Assembly: GCF_900156345.1 (NCBI RefSeq)
Contig: NZ_FTPP01000003.1
Location: 124,001-188,000 of the forward strand
Length of the DNA: 64,000 bases
Origin: Pontibacter indicus
GTDB taxonomy: Bacteria > Bacteroidota > Bacteroidia > Cytophagales > Hymenobacteraceae
Direction: 5' to 3'
Every line of letters starts with the position of its first letter. Position 1 is the stretch's first letter. The notes beneath the pieces are model-generated. The model made no database searches. It saw nothing but the letters and a program-made list of their open reading frames with translations, and had not been told where the DNA came from. The translations under genes were made by a program, and so were the position numbers. Positions 1-9,023 of the stretch are shown here, one piece after another.

Positions 1-807
1 AACAGCGTAAATAGATACCTTTCTCCTGATCCTTTTACGGAGGAGGATGTGATCGTGACGTCGCCGGACGTGATTGTGTACGGCAGCAAGGGTGGTATCA
101 TCAAAGCCAAGACGGTGAACCAGAAGAAACTGGTGGACCTGGTGGAGAACCACGATCTGGTGTTTGCGCTGGGGCCTGCCGGTACCGGTAAGACCTATAT
201 TTCGGTGGCCATGGCCGTGCGTGCGCTCAAAAACAAAGAGGTGCGCAAGATCATCATCTCCCGCCCGGTGGTAGAAGCCGGCGAGAACCTGGGCTTTTTG
301 CCCGGTGACATGAAGGAGAAGGTGGACCCGTATCTGCGCCCGATTTACGACGCCCTCGAGGACATGATCCCGATGGAAAAGCTGAAGTATTACCAGGAAA
401 ATAAGATCATCGAGATCGCTCCGCTGGCCTATATGCGTGGCCGTACCCTGAGCAACGCCTTCGTGCTGCTCGACGAGGCGCAGAACACGACGCCGGCGCA
501 GATCAAGATGTTTTTGACCCGTATGGGCCCTACTTCCAAGGTGATGATCAACGGCGACCGCTCGCAGATTGACCTGCCCCGCCACCAGCGCTCCGGTCTC
601 ATGGATGCCCTCCATACCTTGCGCGACGTGAAAGGCATTGGTTTCATTGAAATGCAGCCAGAGGACGTGATGCGCCACCGTTTGGTACGCGACATCGTGG
701 ATGCCTATTCCAAAGCCGACGATGAGCGCCTGGCCGCCCGTCTGGAAGCTGAGGCCGCCGAAGAAGGCAAGCCTGTGGCCGTAAACGGCCGCAAAAAAAA
801 GGTATAG
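1..807 (+). CDS. phoH: PhoH family ATPase, 5' end outside window
   Basis: Cytoplasmic P-loop ATPase of the PhoH family, a group linked to phosphate starvation and RNA metabolism; its exact substrate is unsettled. The frame is open from base 1 with no stop, so the gene starts upstream of the window; the GTG at 49 lies inside it. Seen: Walker A GPAGTGKT encoded near nt 172-195, a Walker B stretch VLLDEAQN near nt 463-486, and a family-like lead-in (IKAKTVNQKKLVD). The C-terminus is a charged, Lys-rich tail. A GNAT gene follows 21 bp downstream on the same strand, so the two may be co-transcribed. The family is usually somewhat above 300 residues, so only the N-terminal part is missing. Family assignment is secure; cellular role is inferred from family only. 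Confidence 0.93.
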   Translation, partial: NSVNRYLSPDPFTEEDVIVTSPDVIVYGSKGGIIKAKTVNQKKLVDLVENHDLVFALGPAGTGKTYISVAMAVRALKNKEVRKIIISRPVVEAGENLGFLPGDMKEKVDPYLRPIYDALEDMIPMEKLKYYQENKIIEIAPLAYMRGRTLSNAFVLLDEAQNTTPAQIKMFLTRMGPTSKVMINGDRSQIDLPRHQRSGLMDALHTLRDVKGIGFIEMQPEDVMRHRLVRDIVDAYSKADDERLAARLEAEAAEEGKPVAVNGRKKKV

Positions 808-828
808 CAGCTGACCGGATAACAGGAG

Positions 829-1257
829 ATGATTGAAGTGATACGTGCTGAACGTGAGCAGGATCGATCTGCCGCGTTCAACATACGTGAACAGGTTTTT
901 GTAGAAGAGCAGCAGGTGCCCCGCGAGGCGGAACACGATGAGTTTGAGTCAACGGCCCGCCACTACCTGGCTACCTGCGAGGGTGTCCCTTGCGGAGCCG
1001 CCCGCTGGCGCCAGACGGAGCTGGGTATAAAGCTGGAGCGCTTTGCCGTGCTGGCTGATTACCGTAACCGGCAGGTGGGAGCCGCGCTGCTGCAGGCCGT
1101 GCTACAAGACGTGCAGGCAGCCCATGCGGACACGAAGGTATATCTGAATGCCCAGCTACCGGCCGTTAACTTCTACAAGCGTCACGGCTTTGTGGCCGAG
1201 GGCGACATGTTCACGGAGTGCGACATACAGCACTACATGATGGTCTATAAGGCCTGA
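829..1257 (+). CDS. GNAT family N-acetyltransferase
   Basis: Small cytoplasmic acetyltransferase of 142 residues, predicted to move an acetyl group from acetyl-CoA to an unidentified amine. Seen: an N-terminal IREQVFVEEQQVP segment typical of the YjcF/ElaA-like branch, the beta4 segment LERFAVLADYRNRQVGAALL corresponding to the acetyl-CoA pyrophosphate-binding region (here RNRQVG), and the C-terminal NFYKRHGF segment. It is preceded closely by phoH, and its TGA stop overlaps the comEC ATG by one base, so translational coupling with comEC is likely. The substrate cannot be inferred from sequence. Confidence 0.88.
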   Translation: MIEVIRAEREQDRSAAFNIREQVFVEEQQVPREAEHDEFESTARHYLATCEGVPCGAARWRQTELGIKLERFAVLADYRNRQVGAALLQAVLQDVQAAHADTKVYLNAQLPAVNFYKRHGFVAEGDMFTECDIQHYMMVYKA

Positions 1258-3380
1258 TGAAACGGTGGGCTCCCTACCCTTTCGTCCGCATTAGTCTTAG
1301 CTTTATAGCAGGTATACTCGTGTACCTGTACACAGGCAAAGAGTTCAGGTATAGCCTTGAGCTCTTTGCCTTTTTTATTGCCCTATACCTGGTGCTATAC
1401 CTTGTTTCGCGCAGGGTGAAATCGCTGGAGGCCAACACCATCACAGGTATAGCAGGCTTGCTATGCTTTGTGGCCGGCGGCATGTGGGTGACGCACCTGC
1501 AAACCGAATCGCACCGCCCGCTGCACTTGGGCAACCTCGCAGGTATACCGGCCTATTATGTGGGTGTGGTGGATGATTATGTGGTGCAGAAACCCGGCTA
1601 CCAGAACACGGTGCTGCAGGTAGAGCAGGTGCAGATAAACGGTCAATGGCAGCCCGCCGAAGGCAAAGTGCAGCTCTCCGTGCCCCACGATTCCAACCGC
1701 GAATACGAGGTGAGCTATGGCGACCGCCTGCTAATCAGAGGCGCGCCGCTGCCTGTATCCCCTCCCGCCAATCCGAATCAGTTCGACTACCGCGCTTTTC
1801 TGGCGAACAAACAGATCCACCACCGCCACTTTCTGCAGCCGCACCAGTTCCAAAGCATTGGCTCTGATCCCCCAAACCCGGTGCTTCACTTCAGCATCTA
1901 CCTGCGCCGCCAATTGGACGGGCTGCTGAAGGAGTCCATAGCTGAACGTCGGGAATACGGTATCTCCTCGGCTTTGATCCTGGGCGTAAAAGACGAGCTG
2001 GACAACTCCATCCGCGATGCCTATGCCCAGACCGGCACCATGCACGTGCTGGCCGTTTCGGGTCTGCATGTCGGGTTGATCTATGGAATACTGGCCTTTC
2101 TACTGGCTGGCTTCAAACGGACCGCTAAACAGCGGGCGGTGTATGCAGCGGTGATCTTAAGTGTGCTTTGGCTCTACGCATTCGTTACCGGCCTCTCCCC
2201 TTCTGTGCTGCGGGCTGCTTTCATGTTCAGCCTGATCACAGTGGCGATGGTGTCCGGGAGGCAGCACAACATCTACAACACGCTCGCCATTGCTGCTTTC
2301 GCACTGCTTTGGTACAATCCCTATTTCCTGCTGGAGGTAGGTTTTCAGCTCTCTTTCCTGGCCCTACTCGGCATCGTATACCTGCAGCCAAGATTCTACA
2401 GACTGCTAGAGTTCGACAACAGGATACTGGACAAAGGCTGGGCGCTTTTCAATGCTTCCCTGGCGGCACAGCTGGCCACTTTTCCGCTGGGGCTGTATTA
2501 CTTCCATCAGTTCCCGGTATACTTCTGGCTGGCCAATCTGCTGGTGGTGCCAGCTGCGACGTTTGTGCTGTACTCTGGCGTAGCCGCCCTGTTCTTCTCC
2601 TGGGTGCCGCTGCTCAGCACGGTGCTGTTCTACATCCATTTTGGCATCACCTGGGGCATGAACGAGTTTAACCTGTTGGTTCACCAGTTGCCGCAGGCTG
2701 TTATCAACGGCATCGACATCAGCCAGTCACAGGCCTGGCTGCTTTATGGGCTGATGCTCTTCCTCATTCTTTTTCTCGCTTATAAACAGCTCCGCTATTT
2801 TGCGCTGGCTACGCTTGTGGTTGCCATGCTGGCCGTACAGGAAGTACAGGAAATAATTTCGCAGCGAAATCAGCGCACTTTGGTCGTCTACAACATGCGC
2901 AACGCTACTGCCCTCAGCTTTGTGCAGGGACAACAAGGCGCGGTGTTAAGCGATCAGCCATTGGCCCCTCAAAACTATACCTTCAACATTCAGCCCTACC
3001 TGTGGCACAAAGGCGTACCGGAGGCGGCACAGCATACCTTTACCGATGCAACGGTCCCAGGTATAAGCCATACGCTGCTACCCGACAGCAACAGCTTGGT
3101 CGTGTGGCAAGGCAAACGGGTACTGGTGGTTTCAAAACCAATCAAAGTGCAACCGCTGCCCGATTTTGAAATCGATTACCTACTACTCACACAGAACGTG
3201 CGCGTAAAGCCCGAAGAGCTTCAGCCCTTCCGGTTCAAACAACTGGTACTCGACGCCTCTAACGCTTCCTGGTACCTGCAGCGTCTCAAGCCTCAACTCG
3301 CCGAAGCAGGTATAGCGTTTTATGATGTGACGGAGCAGGGAGCATTGGTGGTGGACCTCCCCGCGCAAGACAGTAATTAG
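1257..3380 (+). CDS. comEC: ComEC/Rec2 family DNA-uptake membrane protein
   Basis: Predicted inner-membrane channel that passes single-stranded DNA into the cytoplasm during natural transformation (707 residues). Seen: two N-terminal membrane segments, a soluble DUF4131-like region (about residues 90-200), then the Competence domain with many membrane segments, including the family motif around GTMHVLAVSGLHVGL (near nt 2035-2080) and ALLWYNPYFLLEVGFQLSF. The C-terminal roughly 170 residues are soluble, but I see no metallo-beta-lactamase HxHxDH motif, so the nuclease-like domain of long ComEC forms is absent or degenerate. The gene overlaps the upstream GNAT gene by one base. It is of interest beside the very abundant AGGTATA motif, because some competent bacteria mark their own DNA with uptake sequences; that link is speculation. 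Confidence 0.9.
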   Translation: MKRWAPYPFVRISLSFIAGILVYLYTGKEFRYSLELFAFFIALYLVLYLVSRRVKSLEANTITGIAGLLCFVAGGMWVTHLQTESHRPLHLGNLAGIPAYYVGVVDDYVVQKPGYQNTVLQVEQVQINGQWQPAEGKVQLSVPHDSNREYEVSYGDRLLIRGAPLPVSPPANPNQFDYRAFLANKQIHHRHFLQPHQFQSIGSDPPNPVLHFSIYLRRQLDGLLKESIAERREYGISSALILGVKDELDNSIRDAYAQTGTMHVLAVSGLHVGLIYGILAFLLAGFKRTAKQRAVYAAVILSVLWLYAFVTGLSPSVLRAAFMFSLITVAMVSGRQHNIYNTLAIAAFALLWYNPYFLLEVGFQLSFLALLGIVYLQPRFYRLLEFDNRILDKGWALFNASLAAQLATFPLGLYYFHQFPVYFWLANLLVVPAATFVLYSGVAALFFSWVPLLSTVLFYIHFGITWGMNEFNLLVHQLPQAVINGIDISQSQAWLLYGLMLFLILFLAYKQLRYFALATLVVAMLAVQEVQEIISQRNQRTLVVYNMRNATALSFVQGQQGAVLSDQPLAPQNYTFNIQPYLWHKGVPEAAQHTFTDATVPGISHTLLPDSNSLVVWQGKRVLVVSKPIKVQPLPDFEIDYLLLTQNVRVKPEELQPFRFKQLVLDASNASWYLQRLKPQLAEAGIAFYDVTEQGALVVDLPAQDSN

Positions 3381-3439
3381 CTGCTGGCAACTTATAGGTA
3401 TAGAAGTCATCGCTTCGATTTTCTGTTCACGATCGTCAT

Positions 3440-3871
3440 CCACCTGCCCCCTTCGAAGAGGGACTTCCCGGCTTCTATCGGTGCTTAGGTATAGCGTTGT
3501 AGATTTTGCAGTTTGGGTTCCTATAGATTATACCTACCCCTGCCCCTCCCGAGAGGGGAATCTTTCTGTAGCTGCCACTTTACAGGTAAAAGCTTCGTTG
3601 TAATTGTTCTGCTATACCGGGTCCAACCACCCCTGACCCCTCCTTGTCCTTTCAAGAGGGTTCCTACCCCCAAGCGGGGAACTTGGAGCAGTTAACTTGT
3701 AGGTAGATGCTTTGTGGCAGCTTTCTCCTGTGCACGATTAACACACCCCTGCCCCTCTCGAGAGGGGAATTAACCTCTGCCAATTTGCAGGTATAAGGAT
3801 AATAGCAAAGGTATAGCTGTGGAAATGTGTCATCCCCCTACCCCCTTCTTTGTCGAGGGCCCCTACTTTCT
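3440..3871 (+). repeat. Array of CCCCT/AGGGG palindromic blocks (locus A)
   Basis: At least five related blocks (about 3440-3475, 3530-3562, 3628-3693, 3742-3775, 3830-3871). Each pairs a C-rich half such as CCCCTGCCCCTC with a complementary GAGGGG half, so each can fold as a hairpin. Between them recur short phrases such as 'ttgcaggtataagc' and 'tgtagctggcaa'. Short open frames across this stretch translate the repeat and are not genes. Similar blocks occur at about 10.25, 42.4 and 56.5 kb. No gene is seen in 3381-4330. Confidence 0.8.
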
Positions 3872-3974
3872 GTAGCTGGCAATTCACAGATATAAGCTTT
3901 GTAGCAAATGACCCCTGGCAGGTATAGCAAGAGTGACTTGCCCCGGAAGCGATGGAACAGATTACAATGGCCAA

Positions 3975-4086
3975 GTGCACTTTACGACACTCCACTGTTC
4001 GAGCGGTCAGCGAGTTTGGAGGGTCTTGATTTTTTTGCTTACTTCTTTCATCAAGGAAAAAAGTGAGTGCCCGCCGCACAGGCGAA
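3975..4086 (+). repeat. Conserved intergenic core repeat, copy A
   Basis: About 112 bp starting at GTGCAC and ending at CACAGGCGAA. It contains CCACTGTTCGAGCGGTCAGC and, further on, an inverted repeat of the type CTTACTTCTTTC ATCAAG GAAAAAAGTGAG. The same segment recurs at 10503-10614 (nearly identical), 56691-56805 (moderately diverged) and 42899-43026 (strongly diverged). It is non-coding and could act as a bidirectional terminator, but it looks like a dispersed repeat. Confidence 0.85.
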
Positions 4087-4134
4087 GCTACAAAGCAAAT
4101 TAGCTTAAGGTATAAGAAGTCTTTAGCTACGCCA

Positions 4135-4200
4135 GGTATAGGTATAGGTATAGGTATAGGTATAGGTATAGGTATAGGTATAGGTATAGGTATAGGTACA
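4135..4200 (+). repeat. Tandem hexamer (GGTATA)10 plus one GGTACA
   Basis: Ten perfect head-to-tail copies of GGTATA (4135-4194) followed by one degenerate GGTACA. The unit is the same hexamer that is over-represented as single copies throughout the window. The array sits directly before a REP-like twin hairpin. A 6-bp unit does not shift a reading frame, and no coding frame spans it. Copy number is probably variable by slippage (inference). Confidence 0.97.
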
Positions 4201-4204
4201 CCTG

Positions 4205-4252
4205 GGCCAGAGGCCCCACTATACTAGTCACGAGCGCAGACGCTCGCGCCAT
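4205..4252 (+). repeat. REP-like twin hairpin, locus A
   Basis: Begins with GGCCAGAGGCC (a self-complementary GGCC pair with a 3-nt loop), followed by CGAGCG-caga-CGCTCG, a 6-bp stem with a 4-nt loop, and ends GCGCCAT. Related copies are at 10784-10830, 43128-43174 and 56971-57018, with a variant type at 10709-10760 and 56898-56950. This resembles REP elements moved by RAYT transposases; no such transposase gene is in the window. Confidence 0.75.
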
Positions 4253-4330
4253 AGCTAGCTATACCTCAAAAACAAAGAGCACCGCCTCAACCGGGCAGCG
4301 CTCTTTCGTTTAAGGTGAGTATGAAGTATT

Positions 4331-5665
4331 CTAATTTTGTGCTTTCGGACCCTCCGCTTTCTTCGGCTGCTCCGCCTGGTATTTGCCGTTGAACTTCTCG
4401 TAGAGGTACTTCTGCTTGTCGTTCAGGTCAATCTTGCGGCCTTGGATGAAGGCGTGCGTTACGTTGTTGGTGCGCATGTCCAGGATGTCGCCGGCAGATA
4501 CCACGATGGTGGCGTCTTTGCCCACTTCCACAGAACCTACCTCTTTGTCAACACCCAGGATCTTGGCGGTGTTGAGCGTGATCGCGGACAGGGCCTGCTC
4601 TTTGTCCAGACCGTGGGCTACGGCCGTACCAGCAATGAAAGGCAGGTTGCGGATACCGTGTGTGCTCAGGTCATAGTCCAGGGCGAAAGGAATGCCGGCC
4701 TGCTGCAGCAGGTATGGTGTTTTGTAGGGCATGTCCACATCTTCATCGGAATGATTCGGTAAAGCGTGCACACCGGAGTAAATCACGGCAATGTTGTTCG
4801 CCTTCAGGAAATCAGCCACGGCTACTGCGTCACGAGCGCCCACTACCACGATGTCTTTCACACCATGCTGCTTCGCGAAGTTCACCCCTTCGATAATCTC
4901 CTTGCCATAATTGGCGTGCAGGTATAGCTTTTTGGAACCGTCGAACAGACCAGTCAGTGAAGTCAGTTTCAGGTTCTCTTTTTCGTTCTTGGCTTGCTTG
5001 TACACAGAAGCATCGCGCAGCAGCTGCCCAAGCTCGCTGATCGCCTGCTCACGATCCTGGCCCATGCTGGCCATGCGCGGGTTAGGAGCCATACCCGTGT
5101 TGATGATCATGTTCGGCCAGCTCAGGTGTATCCCCACATCGGCTTTCACGATGGCGTCTTCCCAGTTCCAGGCATCGAGTTGCACTACCGACGACGAGCC
5201 TGAAATAGTACCGCCCACTGGCGTTACCTGGGTCATCAAAACGCCATTGGCACGTATGGTCGGCACAATATCAGAGTCTGTGTTATAAGCGACCACAGCC
5301 CGCACGTTCGGGTTGAACTGCCCCACCTCGCGCATGTCCAACGTGGCGCGCACACTCTCAATCTCGTTCAGACCAAGCTGTGCATTGGGCTGGATCAAAC
5401 CTGGGTAGATGTGCTGACCCGCCACGTCGATCACTTCATGGCCATTGCGGTTCGCACCGTTCATCGGGCCGGCATAAGTAATCTTGCCATTATCGAAACC
5501 AACGGCGGCGTTTTCGATCACTTTGCCATTGCCCACGTGTAGGGTAGCGCCTGTCAGGAGCACAGGTTTGCTTTGCTTCGGAGCCGGCACCGGTACCTGC
5601 GCAAAGGCCGGCACACTCAGCATGAGTGCCACGAAAGCGGAAATATATCTTTTATGGATTTTCAT
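4331..5665 (-). CDS. Secreted amidohydrolase-family protein, metal site degenerate
   Basis: Exported protein of 444 residues with an amidohydrolase fold by sequence: an N-terminal beta-sandwich region (LLTGATLHVGNGKVIENAAV), the IYPGLI step into the barrel, and a C-terminal segment with TLNTAKILGVDKEVGSVEVGKDA typical of the family. The start is set at the ATG at 5665 because it begins a signal peptide (MKIHKRYISA, ending AFAQ); a longer frame to 5752 adds a non-signal leader. The first metal-ligand motif HxH, expected after IYPG(L/I), is replaced by PNAQ (residues 93-96), so ordinary binuclear hydrolysis is doubtful. It lies just downstream of, and on the same strand as, the 1008-residue amidohydrolase, whose N-terminal half has the same defect. 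It may be a non-catalytic partner (inference). Confidence 0.85.
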   Translation of the reverse strand: MKIHKRYISAFVALMLSVPAFAQVPVPAPKQSKPVLLTGATLHVGNGKVIENAAVGFDNGKITYAGPMNGANRNGHEVIDVAGQHIYPGLIQPNAQLGLNEIESVRATLDMREVGQFNPNVRAVVAYNTDSDIVPTIRANGVLMTQVTPVGGTISGSSSVVQLDAWNWEDAIVKADVGIHLSWPNMIINTGMAPNPRMASMGQDREQAISELGQLLRDASVYKQAKNEKENLKLTSLTGLFDGSKKLYLHANYGKEIIEGVNFAKQHGVKDIVVVGARDAVAVADFLKANNIAVIYSGVHALPNHSDEDVDMPYKTPYLLQQAGIPFALDYDLSTHGIRNLPFIAGTAVAHGLDKEQALSAITLNTAKILGVDKEVGSVEVGKDATIVVSAGDILDMRTNNVTHAFIQGRKIDLNDKQKYLYEKFNGKYQAEQPKKAEGPKAQN

Positions 5666-5683
5666 CTTTTTACATTGTTGAAT

Positions 5684-5762
5684 GATTTGATTGCTGATTG
5701 TTAATTGTTGATTGTTTTTTTCATGATGAGAACAACAATAAACAATCAGCAATTAACAATTT
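5684..5762. repeat. AACAATT/AATTGTT-type simple repeat with inverted arms
   Basis: The spacer between the two amidohydrolase genes holds 'ttgctgattgttaattgttg' on one side and its near-complement 'aacaatcagcaattaacaat' on the other, so it can form an imperfect hairpin. Similar AACAATCAACAATT strings occur at 46797-46858 and 59083-59135. It could act as an attenuator between the genes or simply be a dispersed repeat. Confidence 0.6.
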
Positions 5763-5763
5763 C

Positions 5764-8700
5764 CTAGTAAGCCAGGTAATCTGCTTCCTCGTGGTGCTCC
5801 ACGTCCTCGCAGTGCAGCACAGAAGCGCGGCGCATCGGCGGGCCTTGCGTTCTGGCGCCGGAGGTTTTGGCCTGCAGCATTTTCTGCACGAGGCGCATAC
5901 GCTCTTTCTCCAGCTCGGTGCGCATCTGTGTATCGCGCTCCAGGTCGTAGTAGGCGATGCCGTCCACGAAGGTCTTCTCGGCGCGGGCGTAGATCGATAG
6001 CGGATGGTTGTTCCACAACACTATGTCGGCATCTTTGCCTACTTTGATGCTACCCATGCGGTTGTCCAGGTGCAGGAGTTTGGCTGGGTTCAGGGTCACC
6101 ATTTTCAGGGCTTCCTCTTCGCTCACACCGGCGTACTTCACACTCTTGGCAGCCTCCTGGTTCAGGCGACGCGCCATCTCTGCGTCGTCGGAATTGATGG
6201 CCGTCGTCACGCCCAGTTTGTGCATGATACCAGCGTTCTGCGGAATCGCGTCTTTCACCTCCATTTTGTAAGCCCACCAGTCAGCAAAGGTAGAACCGCC
6301 GGCACCGTGGTCACGCATCTTGTCAGCTACTTTATAACCTTCCAGAATATGGGTAAAGGTATTCACCTTGAAGCCCATCTGGTCAGCTACTTTGATCATC
6401 ATGTTGATCTCGGACTGCACGTAAGAGTGACACGTAATATGGCGCTTGCCATCCAGAATCTCTACCAGTGTCTCCAGCTCGATGTCGCGGCGCGGTTCGC
6501 CAGCAGCAGCTTTCTGCTTTTTGGATAGTTTATTGTAGTCGGCCCAGGCCTGCTTATACTCTTTGGCACGCTGGAAGGCGTCTACGTATACCTGCTCCAC
6601 GCCCATACGGGTCTGCGGGAAACGCACGTTGTGCGCAGGCGCACGGTTGGAGTGCTTCACGTTCTCACCCAAGGCGAATTTGATAAAACCGTCAGCGTTC
6701 TCCACAAACAGCTCCTCCGGGCTCTTGCCCCAACGCAGTTTAATAATAGCCGACTGACCACCAATCGGGTTGGCAGAGCCGTGCAGCAACTGCGAAGTGG
6801 TCACGCCACCGGCCAGCTGACGGTAGATGTTCGGGTCTTCGTGGTTCACCACATCCTTCATGCGCACCTCAGCGGTCACGGCCTGCGTGCCTTCGTTCAC
6901 GCCTTGCAAGGCAATGTGCGAGTGCTCGTCGATAATGCCGGCCGTCAGGTGCTTGCCAGTGCCGTCGATCACGCGGGCGCCTGATTCGCTCAGGTTCTTA
7001 CCCACTTTGGCTATCTTGCCGTTCTTCAATACCACGTCGGTGTTCTGCAGGATGCCGTCTTTCTCGTTCGTCCAAACCGTCGCGTTCTTGATCAGCACGG
7101 TCTCCTGCTTCGGCAGCTCTACCTGACCGAAAGCCTGGAACGGATAGATCATGTTACCCAGTTCGATTGCCTGCTTTTCTTTGGCGGCATCTTTCTTCGC
7201 CTGCTGCGTCATCGCTTCGGAGAACTTAGCAGACCATTTCACGGACGAAGCATCGGGCAGTTGGCCTTCGCCCTGCAGGTTCTTATTAGCATACCAACCG
7301 CTCAATCGGATGGCTTCTTTGCTCTTTTTGTCTTTGTTGAAGGAAAGGGTTACGAGGTTACCGTTGAAGGTGATCTTGCCCGTCACAGTGTCCTGACCGA
7401 TCACTTTCAGCTCCGGCTTGTCTGGCGTACCCGCGATCTGCAGTTTGCGCTCCGGCTGCTGCCCTATCTTCAAGGTATAGACACCGCGGTAATCCGCTGG
7501 CACGTCGGTGATCTTGTATTGGTTGCCCTGCACCCAGTTCTCCAAAATCACATTGTCCTCGGCAAACAGGTTACCGCTGGTGATGATGAAGTTGGCCAGC
7601 TTGCCTTTGTCGAGGCTGCCGATGTGCTTGTCGGCTTTCAGGAGCTGCGCCGGAGTAGCAGTCAAGGCTTTCAAAGCCTCCTCTTCGGACAGGCCATACT
7701 CAATGGCTTTGCGCAGGTTAGGCAGGAAATCTTTTTTGTCTTTGAGGTCTGCTGTGGTGAAGGCGAAAGGTATACCTGCCTTCTGCAGTGCGGCCGGGTT
7801 GGACGGGGCCATTTCCCAGTGCTTCATCGCGTCGAGCGGCACACGGCGGGCGTCAAACGGGTCTTCCACATTGTAGGCCTCTGGGAAGTTGAGCGGCAGG
7901 ATGATCGGCGCGTTGGTCGCCTTGATCTCCTTGATCATCTGGTACTCGTCACCACCGCCTTTGATGATGTACTGCTTTTTGAACTCGTCGCCTACCTTGT
8001 CGGCGCGCAGCACGTTCAGCTTACCGTTCGCTTCGAATATCTGTGGATAATTATTCGCGTTGGTGAAAGCGGCCAATGAGATGTTCTGCTCACGACCCGG
8101 GTTCATATTGTTCCACTGCGCATCCAGGTAAGTCTGACGCAGCAGGGCGATGGAGCCCATGAGGGAGTTCGGATAATCCTGTGGAGAAGAACCTTTGTCG
8201 AATGAAAGGCCACTTGCGGCTCTGTCGAGCAGCACTACTTCGTTTTCGCGCTTGTCGGCCAGTGTTACCAGCGTGGCCGTACCGCGGGCTATACCGTCGC
8301 GGTGCACAGACAATACCGTGCCGAAGCCCAGCTTGCGAAGCTCTTCCGCCTGCTTTTTATCTACTTTAAAGAGCTCCACGGCATTGGTCTCCGGACGAAT
8401 CGCCTGGTTCCAGTTATAGGCTCCCTGCTTCGTAGATTCCTCCTGGGGAGGGGCAGTCCAGCTGCGGCGCTCTACCTTTACCTCTGGCAGGCCATAACTG
8501 GTATACATATCTACCAAGCCCGGGTAAATGTGCTTGCCCTTGGCATCGACCACCACGGCGCCGGCCGGAACCTGCACTTTGGTGCCCACAGCCTCTACCT
8601 TCCCGTTTCGGATCAGGAGCGTGGCGTTTTCGATTTTGGTTTTGTAGTCGGTGTGGATGGTGGCGTTGGTGAGGGCCACCAGTCCGGTGCGCTCATCGTA

Positions 8701-8790
8701 GACGCCATTGCGCGGAAAGGTCTCCTGCGCCATCGCACTGCCTGCTGCTCCCAAAGCGAGACAGGCTGCAATGGTTAAGATTTTTCTCAT
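5764..8790 (-). CDS. Secreted tandem amidohydrolase-family protein (two domains)
   Basis: Exported 1008-residue protein made of two amidohydrolase-type units. The signal peptide begins MRKILTIAACLALG and is followed by AMAQE. Unit 1 (about residues 30-430) has the family layout but lacks the HxH motif: residues 91-100 read GLVDMYTSYG. A beta-rich linker (about 440-560) follows. Unit 2 (about 565-985) keeps the metal site: H623-S-H625 in IIDEHSHIAL, then HITCHSY, TFTHILEG and a late Asp in AINSDDAEMA. So only the second unit is likely catalytic; the substrate is unknown, though related secreted enzymes act on dipeptide-like or cyclic amide substrates. The 444-residue gene downstream resembles unit 1. 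The spacer between the two genes is 98 bp and an operon is plausible. Confidence 0.9.
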   Translation of the reverse strand: MRKILTIAACLALGAAGSAMAQETFPRNGVYDERTGLVALTNATIHTDYKTKIENATLLIRNGKVEAVGTKVQVPAGAVVVDAKGKHIYPGLVDMYTSYGLPEVKVERRSWTAPPQEESTKQGAYNWNQAIRPETNAVELFKVDKKQAEELRKLGFGTVLSVHRDGIARGTATLVTLADKRENEVVLLDRAASGLSFDKGSSPQDYPNSLMGSIALLRQTYLDAQWNNMNPGREQNISLAAFTNANNYPQIFEANGKLNVLRADKVGDEFKKQYIIKGGGDEYQMIKEIKATNAPIILPLNFPEAYNVEDPFDARRVPLDAMKHWEMAPSNPAALQKAGIPFAFTTADLKDKKDFLPNLRKAIEYGLSEEEALKALTATPAQLLKADKHIGSLDKGKLANFIITSGNLFAEDNVILENWVQGNQYKITDVPADYRGVYTLKIGQQPERKLQIAGTPDKPELKVIGQDTVTGKITFNGNLVTLSFNKDKKSKEAIRLSGWYANKNLQGEGQLPDASSVKWSAKFSEAMTQQAKKDAAKEKQAIELGNMIYPFQAFGQVELPKQETVLIKNATVWTNEKDGILQNTDVVLKNGKIAKVGKNLSESGARVIDGTGKHLTAGIIDEHSHIALQGVNEGTQAVTAEVRMKDVVNHEDPNIYRQLAGGVTTSQLLHGSANPIGGQSAIIKLRWGKSPEELFVENADGFIKFALGENVKHSNRAPAHNVRFPQTRMGVEQVYVDAFQRAKEYKQAWADYNKLSKKQKAAAGEPRRDIELETLVEILDGKRHITCHSYVQSEINMMIKVADQMGFKVNTFTHILEGYKVADKMRDHGAGGSTFADWWAYKMEVKDAIPQNAGIMHKLGVTTAINSDDAEMARRLNQEAAKSVKYAGVSEEEALKMVTLNPAKLLHLDNRMGSIKVGKDADIVLWNNHPLSIYARAEKTFVDGIAYYDLERDTQMRTELEKERMRLVQKMLQAKTSGARTQGPPMRRASVLHCEDVEHHEEADYLAY

Positions 8791-8981
8791 TGTTCTGTGA
8801 AGGTGATGTAGACGTTAGTTTAGGTTTAGAACACAATATAGCCATCTTCACTTTAAATTTCCATGCAAAACATCATAAAATAATCTACTTCTGCTGCCAT
8901 TGAATTTTTACGGATGTGGAAACATCAATCAGTTGTGGCAATGTAGCGAGGTATAGACCAGAAATGCGGCTCTTACGTATG

Positions 8982-8989
8982 TACTTTTG
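8982..8989 (+). promoter_or_regulatory. Candidate -7 element TACTTTTG for the first BamA-like gene
   Basis: TACTTTTG fits the Bacteroidota -7 consensus TAnnTTTG and lies 34 bp before the ATG at 9024. No matching TTTG element is seen about 20 bp upstream, so the call rests on the -7 box alone. Confidence 0.35.
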
Positions 8990-9023
8990 ACATTTTGATA
9001 ACTCTTGTAGAAACAACATTTGC

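Noticed and set aside
49..807. phoH as a complete gene starting at GTG 49
   Set aside because: The frame is open to base 1 with family-like residues before 49, so the true start is outside the window.
3513..4079. Short open frames in the repeat region with products such as PLPLSRGE
   Set aside because: They translate the CCCCT/AGGGG and core repeats; similar products appear at each repeat locus.
7261..8079. Open frame of 272 codons on the plus strand inside the tandem amidohydrolase gene
   Set aside because: Antisense shadow; the minus-strand product has signal peptide and catalytic motifs.
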